A stretch of 64,000 bases of DNA from assembly GCA_903813345.2 (NCBI GenBank), contig CAIIXF020000002.1, forward strand, positions 21,778,455 through 21,842,454, in the 5' to 3' direction. Numbering within the stretch: the stretch's first letter is position 1; every line of letters starts with the position of its first letter. The notes under the pieces are model-generated. The model was given only the letters and a program-made list of their open reading frames with translations, searched no databases and was not told where the DNA came from. The position numbers and the translations under genes are program-made. Of the stretch, positions 48,401-58,400 are shown piece by piece. The DNA comes from Owenia fusiformis (lineage: Eukaryota; Annelida; Polychaeta; Sabellida; Oweniidae).

Positions 48401-48707
48401 ACCATTCAAACTCATCTTCATACGGTTGCTCCTTTTCAACATCAACTTCATCAATGTTTTCTAAACTAATGTCTAGAACATTGTCACTGTTATTATGTAA
48501 ATTATTATTTATATTTACTGCTTTCTGAGTCACATCTTGACCAGTGTTCGAATCCGTGTTCTGAATTAAATTTTTTGAATGATTTTGGGTTTGCTTCCCT
48601 CGAAGTACTTCATTCTGACGTTCGAGTTTCTTCACTAAATCTTGTAATTTTTTCACCTCCAAATGAGGGTCTATTGATGAGTCATCTGGTACAAGTACAT
48701 CACCCAT
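24323..48707 (-). CDS. SLAIN: SLAIN-motif microtubule plus-end protein, complete, 11 coding exons
   Basis: Coding exons in order: 48403-48707, 34935-35086, 33334-33519, 31283-31333, 29684-29887, 29165-29209, 27345-27554, 25822-25947, 25518-25635, 24916-25080, 24323-24407. They join in phase to 548 residues plus TAG (human SLAIN1 and SLAIN2 are about 570-580). An N-terminal coiled coil (about residues 16-40, VKKLQDLVKKLERQNEVL) is followed by SPLKWVRKDFEHPSPEVQTA, DVQVLARMQEE, LRGSLPNLQ and the C-terminus SWKDGCY, all diagnostic of SLAIN. SxIP-like EB1-binding sites occur near the C-terminus (AGIPRP, SGLPAP, SGIPSPR). In vertebrates SLAIN links EB proteins to ch-TOG at growing microtubule ends. 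It is head to head with ATRX. Confidence 0.93.
24916..25080 (-). CDS. SLAIN: SLAIN exon 10
   Basis: 165 nt, phase 2 to 2; acceptor tttctag, donor gtaggg. It contains AGIPRPGTKSGLPAPR, EB1-binding-type motifs in a basic Ser/Pro context. If the intron were retained, a TAG follows at once and the protein would end ...GLPAPRR, losing the conserved tail. Confidence 0.9.
25518..25635 (-). CDS. SLAIN: SLAIN exon 9
   Basis: 118 nt, phase 1 to 2; acceptor tttttcag, donor gtaaga. LRGSLPNLQNNKKPSS matches LRRSLPNLSR of SLAIN2. Confidence 0.92.
25822..25947 (-). CDS. SLAIN: SLAIN exon 8
   Basis: 126 nt, phase 1 to 1; acceptor ctatag, donor gtaatt. It encodes LQRRLSHGSNGPESVSSESP and DSPYGSQHHLQEDYS. 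Ser-rich linker assigned by phase and position. Confidence 0.85.
26065..26234. mobile_element. 170-bp MITE with GCCTCAGTCACATTT ends
   Basis: In a SLAIN intron. GCCTCAGTCACATTT at the left and AAATGTGACTGAGGC at the right are a perfect inverted pair, and inner parts (CTACG...CGTAG) also pair. No coding capacity. Confidence 0.7.
27345..27554 (-). CDS. SLAIN: SLAIN exon 7 with RYDSPG repeats
   Basis: 210 nt, phase 1 to 1; acceptor ctttcag, donor gtaagt. It contains NRSSPGRFDSPSRYDSPG followed by more RYDSPG units, six in all counting variants; the DNA is a short tandem repeat of 18 bp. Vertebrate SLAIN has a Ser-Pro-Arg-rich segment here (SPRNSPR-type). Confidence 0.9.
28789..28841. mobile_element. 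53-bp CAGGGTG...CACCCTG remnant
   Basis: TA-flanked, inverted CAGGGTG ends, the same ends as the mariner-type elements at 31719 and 44886. It is probably an internally deleted copy reduced to its tips. Confidence 0.5.
29165..29209 (-). CDS. SLAIN: SLAIN exon 6 (45-nt microexon)
   Basis: Phase 1 to 1; acceptor attctag, donor gtaagt. It encodes LRRESSNTLTSPRR, aligning with LRQEY...TTSRR that follows ARMQEES in SLAIN2. It is too short to find from open frames alone. Confidence 0.85.
29684..29887 (-). CDS. SLAIN: SLAIN exon 5
   Basis: 204 nt, phase 1 to 1; acceptor attatag, donor gtaaga. It ends in LADVVDVQVLARMQEE, matching VTDVQILARMQEE of SLAIN2, which fixes the strand, frame and gene identity in this region. 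Confidence 0.93.
30450..31200. repeat. 27-bp minisatellite in a SLAIN intron
   Basis: From 30715 to 31135 a 27-bp unit (CCCTTTATATTGAAACACC plus CCTTCAAA) repeats about 15 times, with some units shortened; from 30450 it is preceded by degenerate CAGCTAAAACA...CCCTTCAAACC units. Because 27 is a multiple of three, both strands stay open (FKPFILKHP on plus, FQYKGFEGV on minus); neither looks like a gene. Confidence 0.9.
31283..31333 (-). CDS. SLAIN: SLAIN exon 4 (51-nt microexon)
   Basis: Phase 1 to 1; acceptor catgcag, donor gtattt. It encodes SHSGSRPIRNLTFRKK, a short basic segment. Recognition rests on splice signals and phase only, so it may be alternative. Confidence 0.65.
31719..32675. 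mobile_element. Decayed mariner-type transposon, ~165-bp inverted repeats
   Basis: TA-flanked; ends CAGGGTGATCC and GGGTCACCCTG. The arms (31719-31880 and 32500-32675) are inverted copies. The interior (about 31920-32395, plus strand) keeps transposase signatures of the Tc1/mariner DDE class: a WF.KDGA..HT block and then a SQSLDLNAPDFYIWGYLKD block. Stops interrupt it (for example between W-F and K-D-G at about 32185), so it is a pseudogene. It lies in the SLAIN intron between exons 3 and 4. Confidence 0.8.
33334..33519 (-). CDS. SLAIN: SLAIN exon 3
   Basis: 186 nt, phase 1 to 1; acceptor gcatttcag, donor gtaagg. Ser/Thr-rich: SRSSSGNTLGSLTTSPTITP, then SQSYMLDEPETNDASPVV. Low-complexity linker, assigned by phase and position. 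Confidence 0.85.
33703..33955. mobile_element. Truncated copy of the 435-bp MITE
   Basis: Matches the 3' two thirds of the elements at 10344 and 36561 (ACAAGAAAAGCTATTTCAC, ATGTAGATTTCAATATGACA, TCTACTCGTATCTAG) but lacks their 5' end. Confidence 0.6.
34935..35086 (-). CDS. SLAIN: SLAIN exon 2: core SLAIN homology
   Basis: 152 nt; acceptor tttttcag, donor gtaagt. It encodes LFSSPKAPSAEQRRQSPLKW, VRKDFEHPSPEVQTAKRSLI and FKLDEV, the best-conserved block of the family. A mobile element begins only 68 bp upstream of the acceptor. Confidence 0.93.
35155..36416. mobile_element. 1.26-kb inverted-repeat element with many AGGCGCGCAGTTTG motifs
   Basis: Ends CACGGTGCCCATGTCAAGC and GCTTGACATGGGCATCGTG are inverted copies; AAACT flanks both sides (35150-35154, 36417-36421), and the flanking match extends to GTGAAACT if the last GTG is counted. 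About ten copies of a GGCGCGCAGTTTG-like motif in both orientations occur at the ends and inside, resembling subterminal transposase-binding sites. No transposase frame exists. It ends 68 bp from the acceptor of SLAIN exon 2. Confidence 0.7.
36285..36340 (-). other. Possible 5' coding exon inside the inverted-repeat element
   Basis: On the minus strand ATG opens MGDGEDTTPKKSQNTKNT and ends AG at a gttagt donor. It lies just inside the right end of the element at 35155-36416, where a transposase first exon could sit, and could also be an alternative start exon for SLAIN. It ends in phase 2, the phase SLAIN exon 2 accepts. Evidence is only an ATG, a basic/acidic peptide and one donor. Confidence 0.25.
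36561..36991. mobile_element. ~430-bp MITE, best-preserved copy
   Basis: Ends CCCAAATGCGAGTAG and CTACTCGCATCTGGG. Shares its whole length with the copy at 10344-10780. No coding capacity. Confidence 0.7.
37000..39170. other. SLAIN intron 1, AT-rich stretch
   Basis: No gene seen. AGTTTATCCCATGATTA near 37898 and TAATCATGGGATAAAC near 38330 form an inverted pair that may bound another small element. GTGATATC-type motifs recur around 37960-38480. Otherwise nothing distinctive. Confidence 0.4.
39172..39584. mobile_element. 413-bp MITE with AGGGGAGGCATCAAAAG ends
   Basis: AGGGGAGGCATCAAAAGTTC at the left and the mirror ending TTTTGATGCCTCCCCT at the right; pairing extends through CGATGTCGGAT and TAAATAAATCTAGTT with small gaps. 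No coding capacity. Confidence 0.65.
40428..40759 (-). repeat. LTR (3' LTR in element orientation)
   Basis: 332 bp, TGTGAAATAATAATG at the plus-strand left edge and CATAATACCTTACA at the right. It differs from its partner at CGCACTACTG versus CGCACTTCTG. Confidence 0.9.
41696..41713 (-). other. Primer binding site, tRNA-Leu type
   Basis: Plus strand reads ATCCCACCGCTGCCACCA, identical to the last 15 bases plus CCA of metazoan tRNA-Leu (AAG/UAG) as I recall them. On the minus strand it is the complement that would pair with that tRNA. Confidence 0.85.
41714..42045 (-). repeat. LTR (5' LTR in element orientation)
   Basis: 332 bp. It directly abuts the tRNA-Leu primer site at 41696-41713. Confidence 0.9.
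42171..42365. mobile_element. ACAGTAAAACCTG-family element
   Basis: TACAGTAGAACCTGCTAAG at the left, CAGGTTTTAACTGTA at the right, with internal GTGGAACACCT repeats. A shorter relative is at 39759-39844. Confidence 0.55.
44886..45886. mobile_element. 1.0-kb mariner-type non-autonomous element
   Basis: TA-flanked; ends CAGGGTGGTCCAAAAAAAG and GGACCACCCTG are inverted copies, with pairing continuing through GTGAACCCCTGCAAC and, further in, through CATGTTGTAGAGAAAGGTCT. I recognise no transposase inside. Confidence 0.7.
46214..46665. mobile_element. 452-bp piggyBac-type MITE (TTAA target)
   Basis: Ends GGATGCAGTACC and GGTACTGCATCC, exactly flanked by TTAA on both sides (46210-46213, 46666-46669). 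It splits the left copy of a local tandem duplication (about 46145-46210 and 46684-46760) whose intact copy shows the pre-insertion sequence. Confidence 0.8.
47536..48234. mobile_element. 699-bp hAT-type MITE with 8-bp target duplication
   Basis: CCCTAAAC is duplicated exactly at both edges (47528-47535, 48235-48242). Ends CACGGATAGTGGGAAGTCC and GGACTTCCCATAACCGTG are inverted copies with one or two differences. The interior has a repeated GATTTGCTTTATTCTCGCG. No transposase. Confidence 0.8.
48403..48707 (-). CDS. SLAIN: SLAIN exon 1: start codon and coiled coil
   Basis: 305 nt ending in phase 2 (TG of Trp), donor gtaagt. It starts MGDVLVPDDSSIDPHLEV and continues through the coiled coil, an Asn-rich linker and an acidic stretch ending EDEFEW. 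The Trp completed by exon 2 gives WLFSSPK, matching WLYSSPK of vertebrate SLAIN2. Confidence 0.93.
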
Positions 48708-49392
48708 CGTTTTCTAAAACTGTCGTATATCCATTAAAATGAGACTCAAAACAATATTTCAGGAAATTTTGGCAGACATCTTGGAATAATTTACGCATGC
48801 GCACAACACGTTTCCTTGTTTCCTTATTTGCTAGCTCAGACAAACCGATCAACAAGCACATGTTGGTTTGTTTACATTTTGGTCATTGCCAAAAACGATC
48901 ACTAGTATTCATATTTTGAGCGTGTAGAGTCTAGAATTCAGAAATAATGGCATAATTAATACCTGGAAGCTTAAATAAAGTGCTCAGGGAGCGGGGATAC
49001 TCTCCTAGTTAGAAGGAAAATCATTTTCAATTTTCTATCCCCATAACGTGAGAAAAATCATTCACCCAAAAAAACTTTTTAGCCACTAAAGTGAGTGATA
49101 TTCTAGAATATTTTTTAAGTCACGTGCCATATTACGTCAGCATATATTATGTTAATATGATCATGTGACAAAAAAATATCACCCTCCTAGTGACGTCACG
49201 CGGCCTTTCTTTAACAAAAGATGGCTGCCGTAAATGACGGAATATTAGTCGTCACGTTATGCTACTTCGTTTGACTTGTAGAGCCAATGATTGAAATGAT
49301 TACTGCATTCATACACTAGATGAAAAAGTTAGGCGAGTAACTGTGCAATATTGAGCTGATTTGTGCCATCGAAGCCTAGGAAACAGCACTAA
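48708..49392. promoter_or_regulatory. Candidate bidirectional promoter of SLAIN and ATRX
   Basis: 685 bp between two divergent start codons. It contains CGCATGCGCA (48794-48803, NRF-1-like), TGACGTCA (49191-49198, perfect CRE), and AAGATGGCTGCC (49218-49229, YY1-type, often at transcription starts). No TATA box is obvious. The sites are seen; their function is inferred. Confidence 0.5.
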
Positions 49393-49457
49393 ATGGAAAG
49401 TCCGATGGACACGCCATCTACCGGCGATAGTTCCGGCGAAGCACCGCCTGCAAAAAG
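49393..49457 (+). CDS. ATRX: ATRX exon 1 (start codon)
   Basis: 65 nt: MESPMDTPSTGDSSGEAPPA, then K and AG; donor gtaaat. The start is chosen because it is the first ATG joining in phase to exon 2 (SKLDSLVKRLATERSDSPVP). Low complexity, so it is supported mainly by phase. Confidence 0.75.
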
Positions 49458-52400
49458 GTAAATATCTCAGTCTGTATATGTTGCTATCTCTTATACGCGA
49501 TAGTTAGCGAGTCTCTGTATGATAGTGATCAAAATGAAATACAAAAAGCGATGGCAATTTGAGTATTATTGCATTAATCAACCAAAACGTATTTAGCCTA
49601 ATTGAACGAGAGGGCGCTGCAGTCGATTCAAACAAAACATGTGAAAGCGAAAGTGATAACAAATGACTAAATTCGTTTAAAAACAAGTTGCAAAAGTTGT
49701 ATAAGATTGAACGAACTTTTCTCCCCTCGTTCAATTACTGCTTTGACATTAGATCTACAAAATTTTCATACTTGATAGATAAAGTGCTCACCATAAATAA
49801 ACAAATGACACCTTGATTTTCTATCACCATTTCCAGACCATGGTGATTTGAGACTTCATACTTTCCAATAATGTCAAGATACACATCCCTTAAGTTTTGT
49901 ATATTTTACATTTGTATGCTCTCATCTCCTGATGTATAGCCTCACTTCAGCAAATCCAGGTGTCATTTATTTATGGTGACCCCTGTAATCAGTAATCAGA
50001 GGGAAGAATGTGACTGACCGCACAAAAGCTTGTGCTTCAAGTTCAAGCTCTTGTTTTTCCAAAATTATACATCTTCCATTACGGGATATAGGATCATTAT
50101 GCTGATGTCCTAGGCTGTTCAAACTCCAAATGCCATTTTGGCAGTCATTGCTGGTAGATCTGGATTTTCAAAGGGTTCAGTCAATTTTGAGAAGACCTGG
50201 TCAACATGACTGGTATTGTATTTTGATACAGAGACCAACCAATTTTGAAAAATTTTGCCTGCTTGACAGGTGGGGGATACTTTCTTAGGGTTTGCACTGG
50301 TCCTAGGGCAGTTATAGGGCTCGATAGCAGTAGTTTACTTGAAGACCATCAGTAATCTGGTGCCAGGACAATAGTCCTGAAATCATCCCAATAGATTGTC
50401 CATATGTAGTAGTAGATATATCTTTGAAATTAGAGATTAGATTGTCTTAACTTGCTAAAGATATTTTTCACAAAGCTGAAATATCAAAATTCTAACTGGG
50501 ATGATCGAGATAATTTAAACAAAAAGAAATAACTTGGAAACAATATTGCATTTATTTCATTATATAAAACATGTATTTTCAGCTCAAAGCTAGACAGTTT
50601 GGTAAAAAGATTGGCAACTGAAAGATCAGATTCTCCAGTTCCTTCTCCTAAATCTGCAGTAAGCATACATATTTTCTATATTTGACCAGTTTAAAATATT
50701 AAAAACCAATCACTATTAGAATGGATGACATATTGACTTATTTACTAATTTTACAATTTAATGAATCCTTCATTATTGTTATAGTACATGTCAAACTTTC
50801 TGAGATGAGTAAGAATTGATTGTAAGTATTGGTCCATATTCATAGTTTATGTGTGGCTGCCAATCAAATCAACTTTATTTGGCCCTCCCATATATATTTT
50901 GTTGATTAGAGTCTCACATGTCATCTTTGACTTCAAGCCACTTTGAAGAACACAACGTGGCATTGTTTTTTCATTATGTTTTTCATATTATTTTCAGGAT
51001 GCAACTGCTAGCAGAAGTGGGGCATCAAGAAGGTATATTCAGATTCTTTTCTTTATAAATTCATTTATTTCATTTCTCATTAGTATACATTTGAAGTTTC
51101 AATATGATGATTGATGAAAATGCACAAATGGCAACATTAGAAAAACACCAATGTGCAAAAATGAACTTATATTTGTTTAAGTTAATATAATAAGCATAAT
51201 TATGAAGTTATCATAACATTATTTACTGTATAGCAATATACATCCTTGCTATTGAAATGATCCCCTCTTGTATTAAGTGCATGATTTCCTCCTTGATTCA
51301 GAAAAGCTAAGGTGACTCACAAACACATTGAGGATGAAGATGCTCTGCCAGATAGTGAGCCATTTGCTCCCCCAGAAGATGGTGCTGCAGAGATAACCAG
51401 CCCGGTCCAAAGTAGAGAGAATTCCACCCCTGCAAGCCCAGAGCCTGGCCCCAGCACAAGAGAGGATAATATAGATGTGGACGAGTCTGGCAATCTGATT
51501 TTGCCTGAGGGTAAGTAAAAATGTTTGCTACCAAGGGGTCAATTTTGGAACTGTCGTAACCTATGATTTCGTTGCAAATCATTGTTTGTCAAAAAGTAAA
51601 CAATGGTTTTCACAGAATTGAAAGTTACGATCGTACCTAAAATGAAACCCAGGGGCCAGCCTTTCATTCCTCCCAGCCTTCCATTTCTGCAGAGTGCAGA
51701 CAGAATTGTGAAGCAGACTGCTTTGCCATATATGCCTAATATCAGTGAAAGGAAAGTCATGTCCTTGTATTACTGATTAAATATAGCCTTTGCTTCAAGA
51801 CTGTGGACTTATCTACTTCACAAACACAACACACGTCTTGTAGATGGAGGGGGGCCCACAAGGGCTAGACTTGATTAAATACCTAGTACACTGTATGTAT
51901 TTGTAGAAAATAGAAACTGTGTTAAGTGCCAGTTGTGCAGTCAGTTACCCATTGGGAACCCACGACCCCTTGCTATCTAGGCAAGGGTTCCACCAATGAA
52001 CTACAGAAGTGACTGACTTTTCCATGTCTACATTTCTGTTTTTTTCCTTTTAGGCACTGTAGTTGTTCAACCAGAAGCTGTCGATGATAAAGACGCCTTC
52101 AAAGGACCAGAATTCCGAGGCTCTGGACGCAAGAAACAGGAAGTCTCCACATTGCCTATATGTGGTATGTGGCTTAGGATACTCATTAAAAATATCAGAC
52201 AAATTGTGTAGTGCATCGTGATACACACTGTCACTTTGTCTTGAACTTTCCAATGAGAAAGATAAGAGGGGGGGGGTCTAGTAATCAGAATGTGTATGGT
52301 GGATTTGTAAAGATATCAGACAAATTGTGTAGTGCATCGTGGCAGTGTGTATCATGATGCACTACACAATTTGTCTGATATCTTTACAAATCCACCATAC

Positions 52401-55400
52401 ACATTCTGATTACTAGACCCCCCTTCTTATCTTTCTCATTGGAAAGTTCAAGACAAAGTGGCAGTGTGTATCACGATGCACTACACAATTTGTCTGATAT
52501 CTTTACAAATCCACCATACACATTCTGATTACTAGACCCCCCCCCCCCCTCTTATCTTTCTCATTGGAAAGTTCACGACAACGTGACAGTGTGTAAAGAT
52601 ATCAGACAAATTGTGTAGTGCATCGTGATACACACTGCCACTTTGTCTTGAACTTTCCAATGAGAAAGATAAGAAGGGGGGTCTAGTAATCAGAATGTGT
52701 ATGGTGGATTTGTAAAGATATCAGACAAATTGTGTAGTGCATCGTGATACACACTGCCACTTTGTCTTAAACTTTCCAATGAGAAAGATAAGAAGGGGGG
52801 GTCTAGTAATCACAATGTGTATGGTGGATTTGTAAAGATATCAGACAAATTGTGTGGTGCATCGTGATACACACTGTCACTTTGTCTTGAACTTTCCAAT
52901 GAGAAAGATAAGAGGGGGGGTCTAGTAATCAGAATGTGTATGGTGGATTTGTAAAGATATCAGACAAATTGTGTAGTGCATCGTGATACACACTGTCACT
53001 TTGTCTTGAACTTTCCAATGAGAAAGATAAGAAGGGGGGGGTCTAGTAATCAGAATGTGTATGGTGGATTTGTAAAGATATCAGACAAATTGTATAGTGC
53101 ATACTGCATAGTGATACACACTGTCACTTTGTCTTGAACTTTCCAATGAGAAAGATAAGAAGGGGGGGGTCTAGTAATCAGAATGTGTATGGTGGATTTG
53201 TAAAGATATCAGACAAATTGTATAGTGCATACTGCATAGTGATACACACTGTCACTTTGTCTTGAACTTTCCAATAAGAAAGATAAGAAGGGGGGGGTCT
53301 AGTAATCAGAATGTGTATTGTGGATTTGTAAAGATATCAAATAAATTGTGTAGTGCATTGTGATGCACACTGTTTGTCTTGAACTTTTCAAAGAGCAAGA
53401 TAGAGAGGTTCTGATAAATCAGACTGTGTATGGTGAATTTGTAAAGATATCAGACAAATTGTGTAGTGCATCGTGATACACACTGTCACTTTGTCTTGAA
53501 CTTTTCAAAGATGTATAGTGCATACTGCATAGTGATACACACTGTCACTTTGTCTTGAACTTTCCAATAAGAAAGATAAGAAGGGGGGGTCTAGTAATCA
53601 GAATGTGTATTGTGGATTTGTAAAGATATCAAATAAATTGTGTAGTGCATTGTGATGCACACTGTTTGTCTTGAACTTTTCAAAGAGCAAAATAGAGAGG
53701 GTCTGATAAATCTGACTGTGTATGGTGAATTTGTAACTTTAATTACCGTTTCAAAGTGCTATATTATCATTGTCTGGATTGACTGCTTTCTGCCATATAA
53801 AAATTGTTATCAAAATTCCAGCATACTCTGACAGGTCAATCCTTATATTGAGGTTGACATTTCAAATAATTTTATGTTTTTTTTGTTTGTTATAAATAGA
53901 GTCATCGGGGCTCATGAATAAGATATGAAAAAATTTGAAAACACATGTTTTTATTTTCAGGTGGATTTGCAGTGACCCAGTCTATATTCTGTACAGCATG
54001 CAACAAGCAGATTAACCCTAATGGTGCTGGTAACATCAAGAGACACCCTGTATTGAAGGTTCTTGTCTGCAAGGTAAGAACAATGAACCAATCAAATTAC
54101 ATGTAACAAACAGATCAACCAATCGAATTACATTTCACAAACAATCAACCAATCAAATGATATCTAGAGAGATCAACCCCAATTGTGTGTTCCATAACCA
54201 TTTTCGAAATCAAAGTTGTTTAGGTTTGGAATTTCTATAAAACTCCTGCTTCTCCACTTCAGAGATGCTATAACTGGTACACAAGTGCTGAGATAGACCA
54301 GGACAGTGATGGGATGGATGAGCAGTGTCGCTGGTGTGGAGAGGGAGGAAACCTGCTTTGCTGTGACACGTGTAGTAATGCCTTCTGCAAGGGATGCATC
54401 AAACGCAACTTGGGAAGAGCTGAATTATCAGCTCTAATGGACTTAGGTGAGTGACTACTAATAAGAGAGGGAATATCCCAGAATTCAGAGATGAACCTAT
54501 CTTCATGTGAAGGTGAACCTCTAAATTTTCATTTTTGTACCAGTATATATTCACAATTCTTTTCAAATTAAATCATCAACATTTTCACTCAATGTCAGAG
54601 GACAGATATAAATTGTAGAAGACATGGTAAATTTTTAAAAAAAGTGGAAAGAACAATGCAATACAAATTACTTTTGCTACTACATGTATATTGAAATTAG
54701 TTTACCAACATTCAATAATACACAAGAGACCGAAAATGTAAATCAAGTAACATTAAAAAACCAAGCAGCAAAATGATGTATTGTGAACTGTGAACCATTA
54801 TGTGCATTAATCTACCCCTTTTTATTAGCATAAAATTTGGGATATGTGTGGGCTTTTAAGATTTCATCCTGCTTCTTTGTGATTCCAGATGACAAAGAGA
54901 AGTGGAAGTGCTATGTCTGTAATCCTATCCCATTGGCTGGCCTCATCAAGAAATGTGACGAGATCCTGAAAGAATTCACAAAGTACCACATGGAGCAGGA
55001 ACGTAAACGAGCTGCATCAGCTCAGGTCCACGAAGTAAAGAAGAAGCCTCTTCCTGGTAAACCTTCACCTGTACCTAATAGGCCACCTGGTCGTGTTCAA
55101 ACTGGGAACTTGAAGGTTGTTTCAGGCCCCAGGCAAGTCATTATGGCCAACCAGGCTACTAGAGGTGGTATGCAACCGCAGCGTGGTGGAATCCGTCCTG
55201 GAATGCCACAGAGAGGAGGTATCCAACAAAGAAATTTTTCTCCTCGACAACAACAGCAGCAGCAACGTCCTACAGGGCAGGTTAGACCAGGACAGGTTAG
55301 ACCAGGACAGAATATACCACCTGGCCAAATTAGACGTGTCAATAACATGCCTGCAACCAGCATGGTAACGCCATTTAGAATAAATGAAAGCAATTTGGGA

Positions 55401-58400
55401 ATCTCCTTAGAGAAATTCCTAGCAGCTACCCAATCTATGATGATGCTGCTCCAGAGTCTTAAAAATGACTACAATGGTACCAAAATCGCTAAATCAGAGG
55501 TTGTGAATCGATTACGTCGTGCTCTTGCCTCATATAAGGAAAATATCCGTCTTATTGAAACCTGCCAAGTGAAGCCGGCAATGAGGAATAAACAAGGACA
55601 ACCAGTAGGAGTTAACAAGCAGACTTTTACAGTTGGGAATAAACAGTTCCAGTCAATTCCAGGGACTAGACAGGTCGTTACAACTGGAGCAGGACGAGGA
55701 GGTAGAACTGGTCGACCCACAGTAAGGTCAAATGTACAGAAAGTTGCTCCAGCAAAACCAATACGGCCAGCGGGTGAAGTGATCAGTGAATCTCACCGTT
55801 TAGATGGATCTTATCTGATTGTTAGTAATGGTAAAGGAGGCACCGTTGAGGTCAAAGTTGATGAGAATACATTGCAGAATCTTGCGGCAATTACAAGTGC
55901 CGCAGCCAAAGATCAGCAACGGGAAGCAACAAAGCCAAAACCTGCCAGTGATCCTGATGAAATCATCATCCTTGAATCAGATGAAGAAGACGAACCCAAA
56001 AAGGCTAAAGCCTCCCCTAGTGAGGTTGGAGATGGTGATGCAAAGATGACCAATGGGACAAAAGGTGGAGAAGATGACACCAAGAAAAACTCTGAAGATG
56101 ATGTTGTCACAAACGATGATGACGATGATGGAGATGACAATGAGAAGAACAAAAAAGATGGAAATAAATGGAAAATGAAGCTTAATTTTGGTACCAAAAG
56201 GAAACGTGAAAGTGGATCATCAAGTGAATCTGACACCAAAGATAACACTAAAGAGGACAGCGATGAGGAAGAGGCAGAATCAATGAGAAAAGTTCGTCCG
56301 GGACCAAAAAGTTTTAAACTAAGAAATAAGAACTCTCCAATGAAAAAGGCTACTTCTGCCAAACAGGCTGTTCTGAATAAGGAACACGAAAATACAGAAA
56401 CAGTAAAAGAAGAACCCAAAGATGAGGCAAAAGATGAAGAGATGAAAGAAGAAAAAGATATCTCTGATGTTAAAGAGGAAGATGATGCTGTAAATGATAC
56501 CACCGAAAATGAAGAAGTGAAAGATATCACAGAAGATACACATGAAGAAGTTAAACAAGAAGGTGACACAATGGAAGATGACCCTAGTGAAGTATTAGAA
56601 GAAAGTGAAGAACATAAAGAAAATGGTCACAATGTGGAAGAAAATGCTGATGATGTAGATATGATTGATGATTCAGAAGATACACATGAAACAATAAAAG
56701 AGAAAGTCAAAGAGAAAATGGAGGATGAGTTAGGACAGGCTGATTATGTAGATGGTACAAATGATCATATGACTTTACTATGGACCCCAGATGATATAAG
56801 CAGTGATCATAAAGGTATTAATAGTGGACAAGGGCCATCATCAGATTATTTAGATGGAGTAAATGACAATGTCACAATTATAGCCAATCCTATAGATACT
56901 CAAAAAGAACTGTTTACATCATCAGAAGATGAATCTGAAAGTAGTGGAAGTATAAATAAAGTTATTACTGGAATAACAGTTAATTATGACAATAGTCAAC
57001 AATCATCTAGTGATCCAGAGAGTGATAAAGAAAGCATAAAAGAAAATGGAATTAGTACTGAGGACTCAAGTAAAGAGGATGAAGAAAACACAAAAACTAA
57101 CCATGATAGTGAAAGGGAAAATATTGACAATGGAAATGAAAATAATGACAGTGGAAAAGAAAAAAATAATGACAATGAAAGTAAAATATCTGACAGTGAA
57201 AACACTACACCTGGTGCTGAGCAAACATGTGAATCTGAAAGTAAAACTGAAAAAGAACAATCTGATATGAAAGAATCAACTGAACCAAAAGTCACGAAAG
57301 AACTTGATAATAATGATGACAGTGATACTATGGATCAGGATATTAAATCTGTAAAAGATGATATCAAAGATGATGATGATAATGAGAAAAGTGAAAAACC
57401 TCAAAAGGTTTGGAAGGAGGTTAATATACAAGATGACAGTAGTAGCAGTGATGATGATGATGATGTTACCCCTACCCCTGTCAAAGCTTTCTTCAAGCAA
57501 TTTAAATCCACCCCTGAAGAAGAGGAAACAGTTGATGCGGGAAAGGTTGAGGTACAAGATGACCCTGACAACTACAGAATTGAAATGGATGATTCCGATG
57601 CTAATGATGACACTGAAATGATGGACACTAGTGTTGTCAATTTAGAATCTGATCAGTTAAATGAAGATGAAAGTTTAAATGTCGATAACCCTGATAACTA
57701 CAGAGTTGATATTGATTTAGAAGAGGAAATCGAACCTAAGAAAACACCACCAAAGAAAAAATGTGGTCCGAAATCTAAGCGTAAAAAAGTTGATAGCGAG
57801 TCTGATGATGAGAATGATGATCGTACTTTGGAAGATGTAGAAGCACAGAAAGAGCTCTTAAAAGAGATGCTTGATTCTGAGTCCGAGTCCGACTCTGAGT
57901 TTGAGTTCTCTGACTCTAGTGAAGATGGAGTTGATAAATCTTCAGGTGATGAATTCAAACCTCAGAACAGCTCAACGTCCAAGAATTCAAAGAAACTTAA
58001 AGGTAAGTCAGATTTTCCACACAAAGCAACTAATACCCAGGCCTCTGCCCATTGTGATAAACGTATCATTGAAAATAACATAATCTTAAAATTAAAATTA
58101 ACATTTTCTCCAGTAGTCTACAGTGATTGCTGCTACTCAAAATGGAATTGATGAAGGGATAATTACAATCAGTTCCTGGATATACCTAAAATTGCCATAA
58201 TATTTGAAAAAATGCTGAGGATGCAATATAGCCAATATCACTAGAGAAATTGGGAGTAATTTTTTATTTTACGTTTTTGATTTGCATTTCAGGAAAGGAT
58301 AGGTCCAAATTGAAAGATGGCAAGAAATCTCTAAGAAAGCGACACAAAAGTTCAGATAAAAATGACAGTAGCCGTGATAAAATATCTGAGAAAAGGCGAC

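Noticed and set aside
52173-53735. CRISPR-like repeat array
   Set aside because: Units are contiguous minisatellite copies without unique spacers, in an animal intron.
54837-54888. ATG upstream of ATRX exon 8 as a gene start
   Set aside because: The frame is open by chance through the intron; the PHD zinc ligands continue in phase from exon 7 at 54889.
55913-56569. 218-codon minus-strand frame, rich in Ser/Phe
   Set aside because: It is the antisense of the acidic ATRX exon, where GAN and AAN codons rarely give stops on the other strand; no start or splice context.
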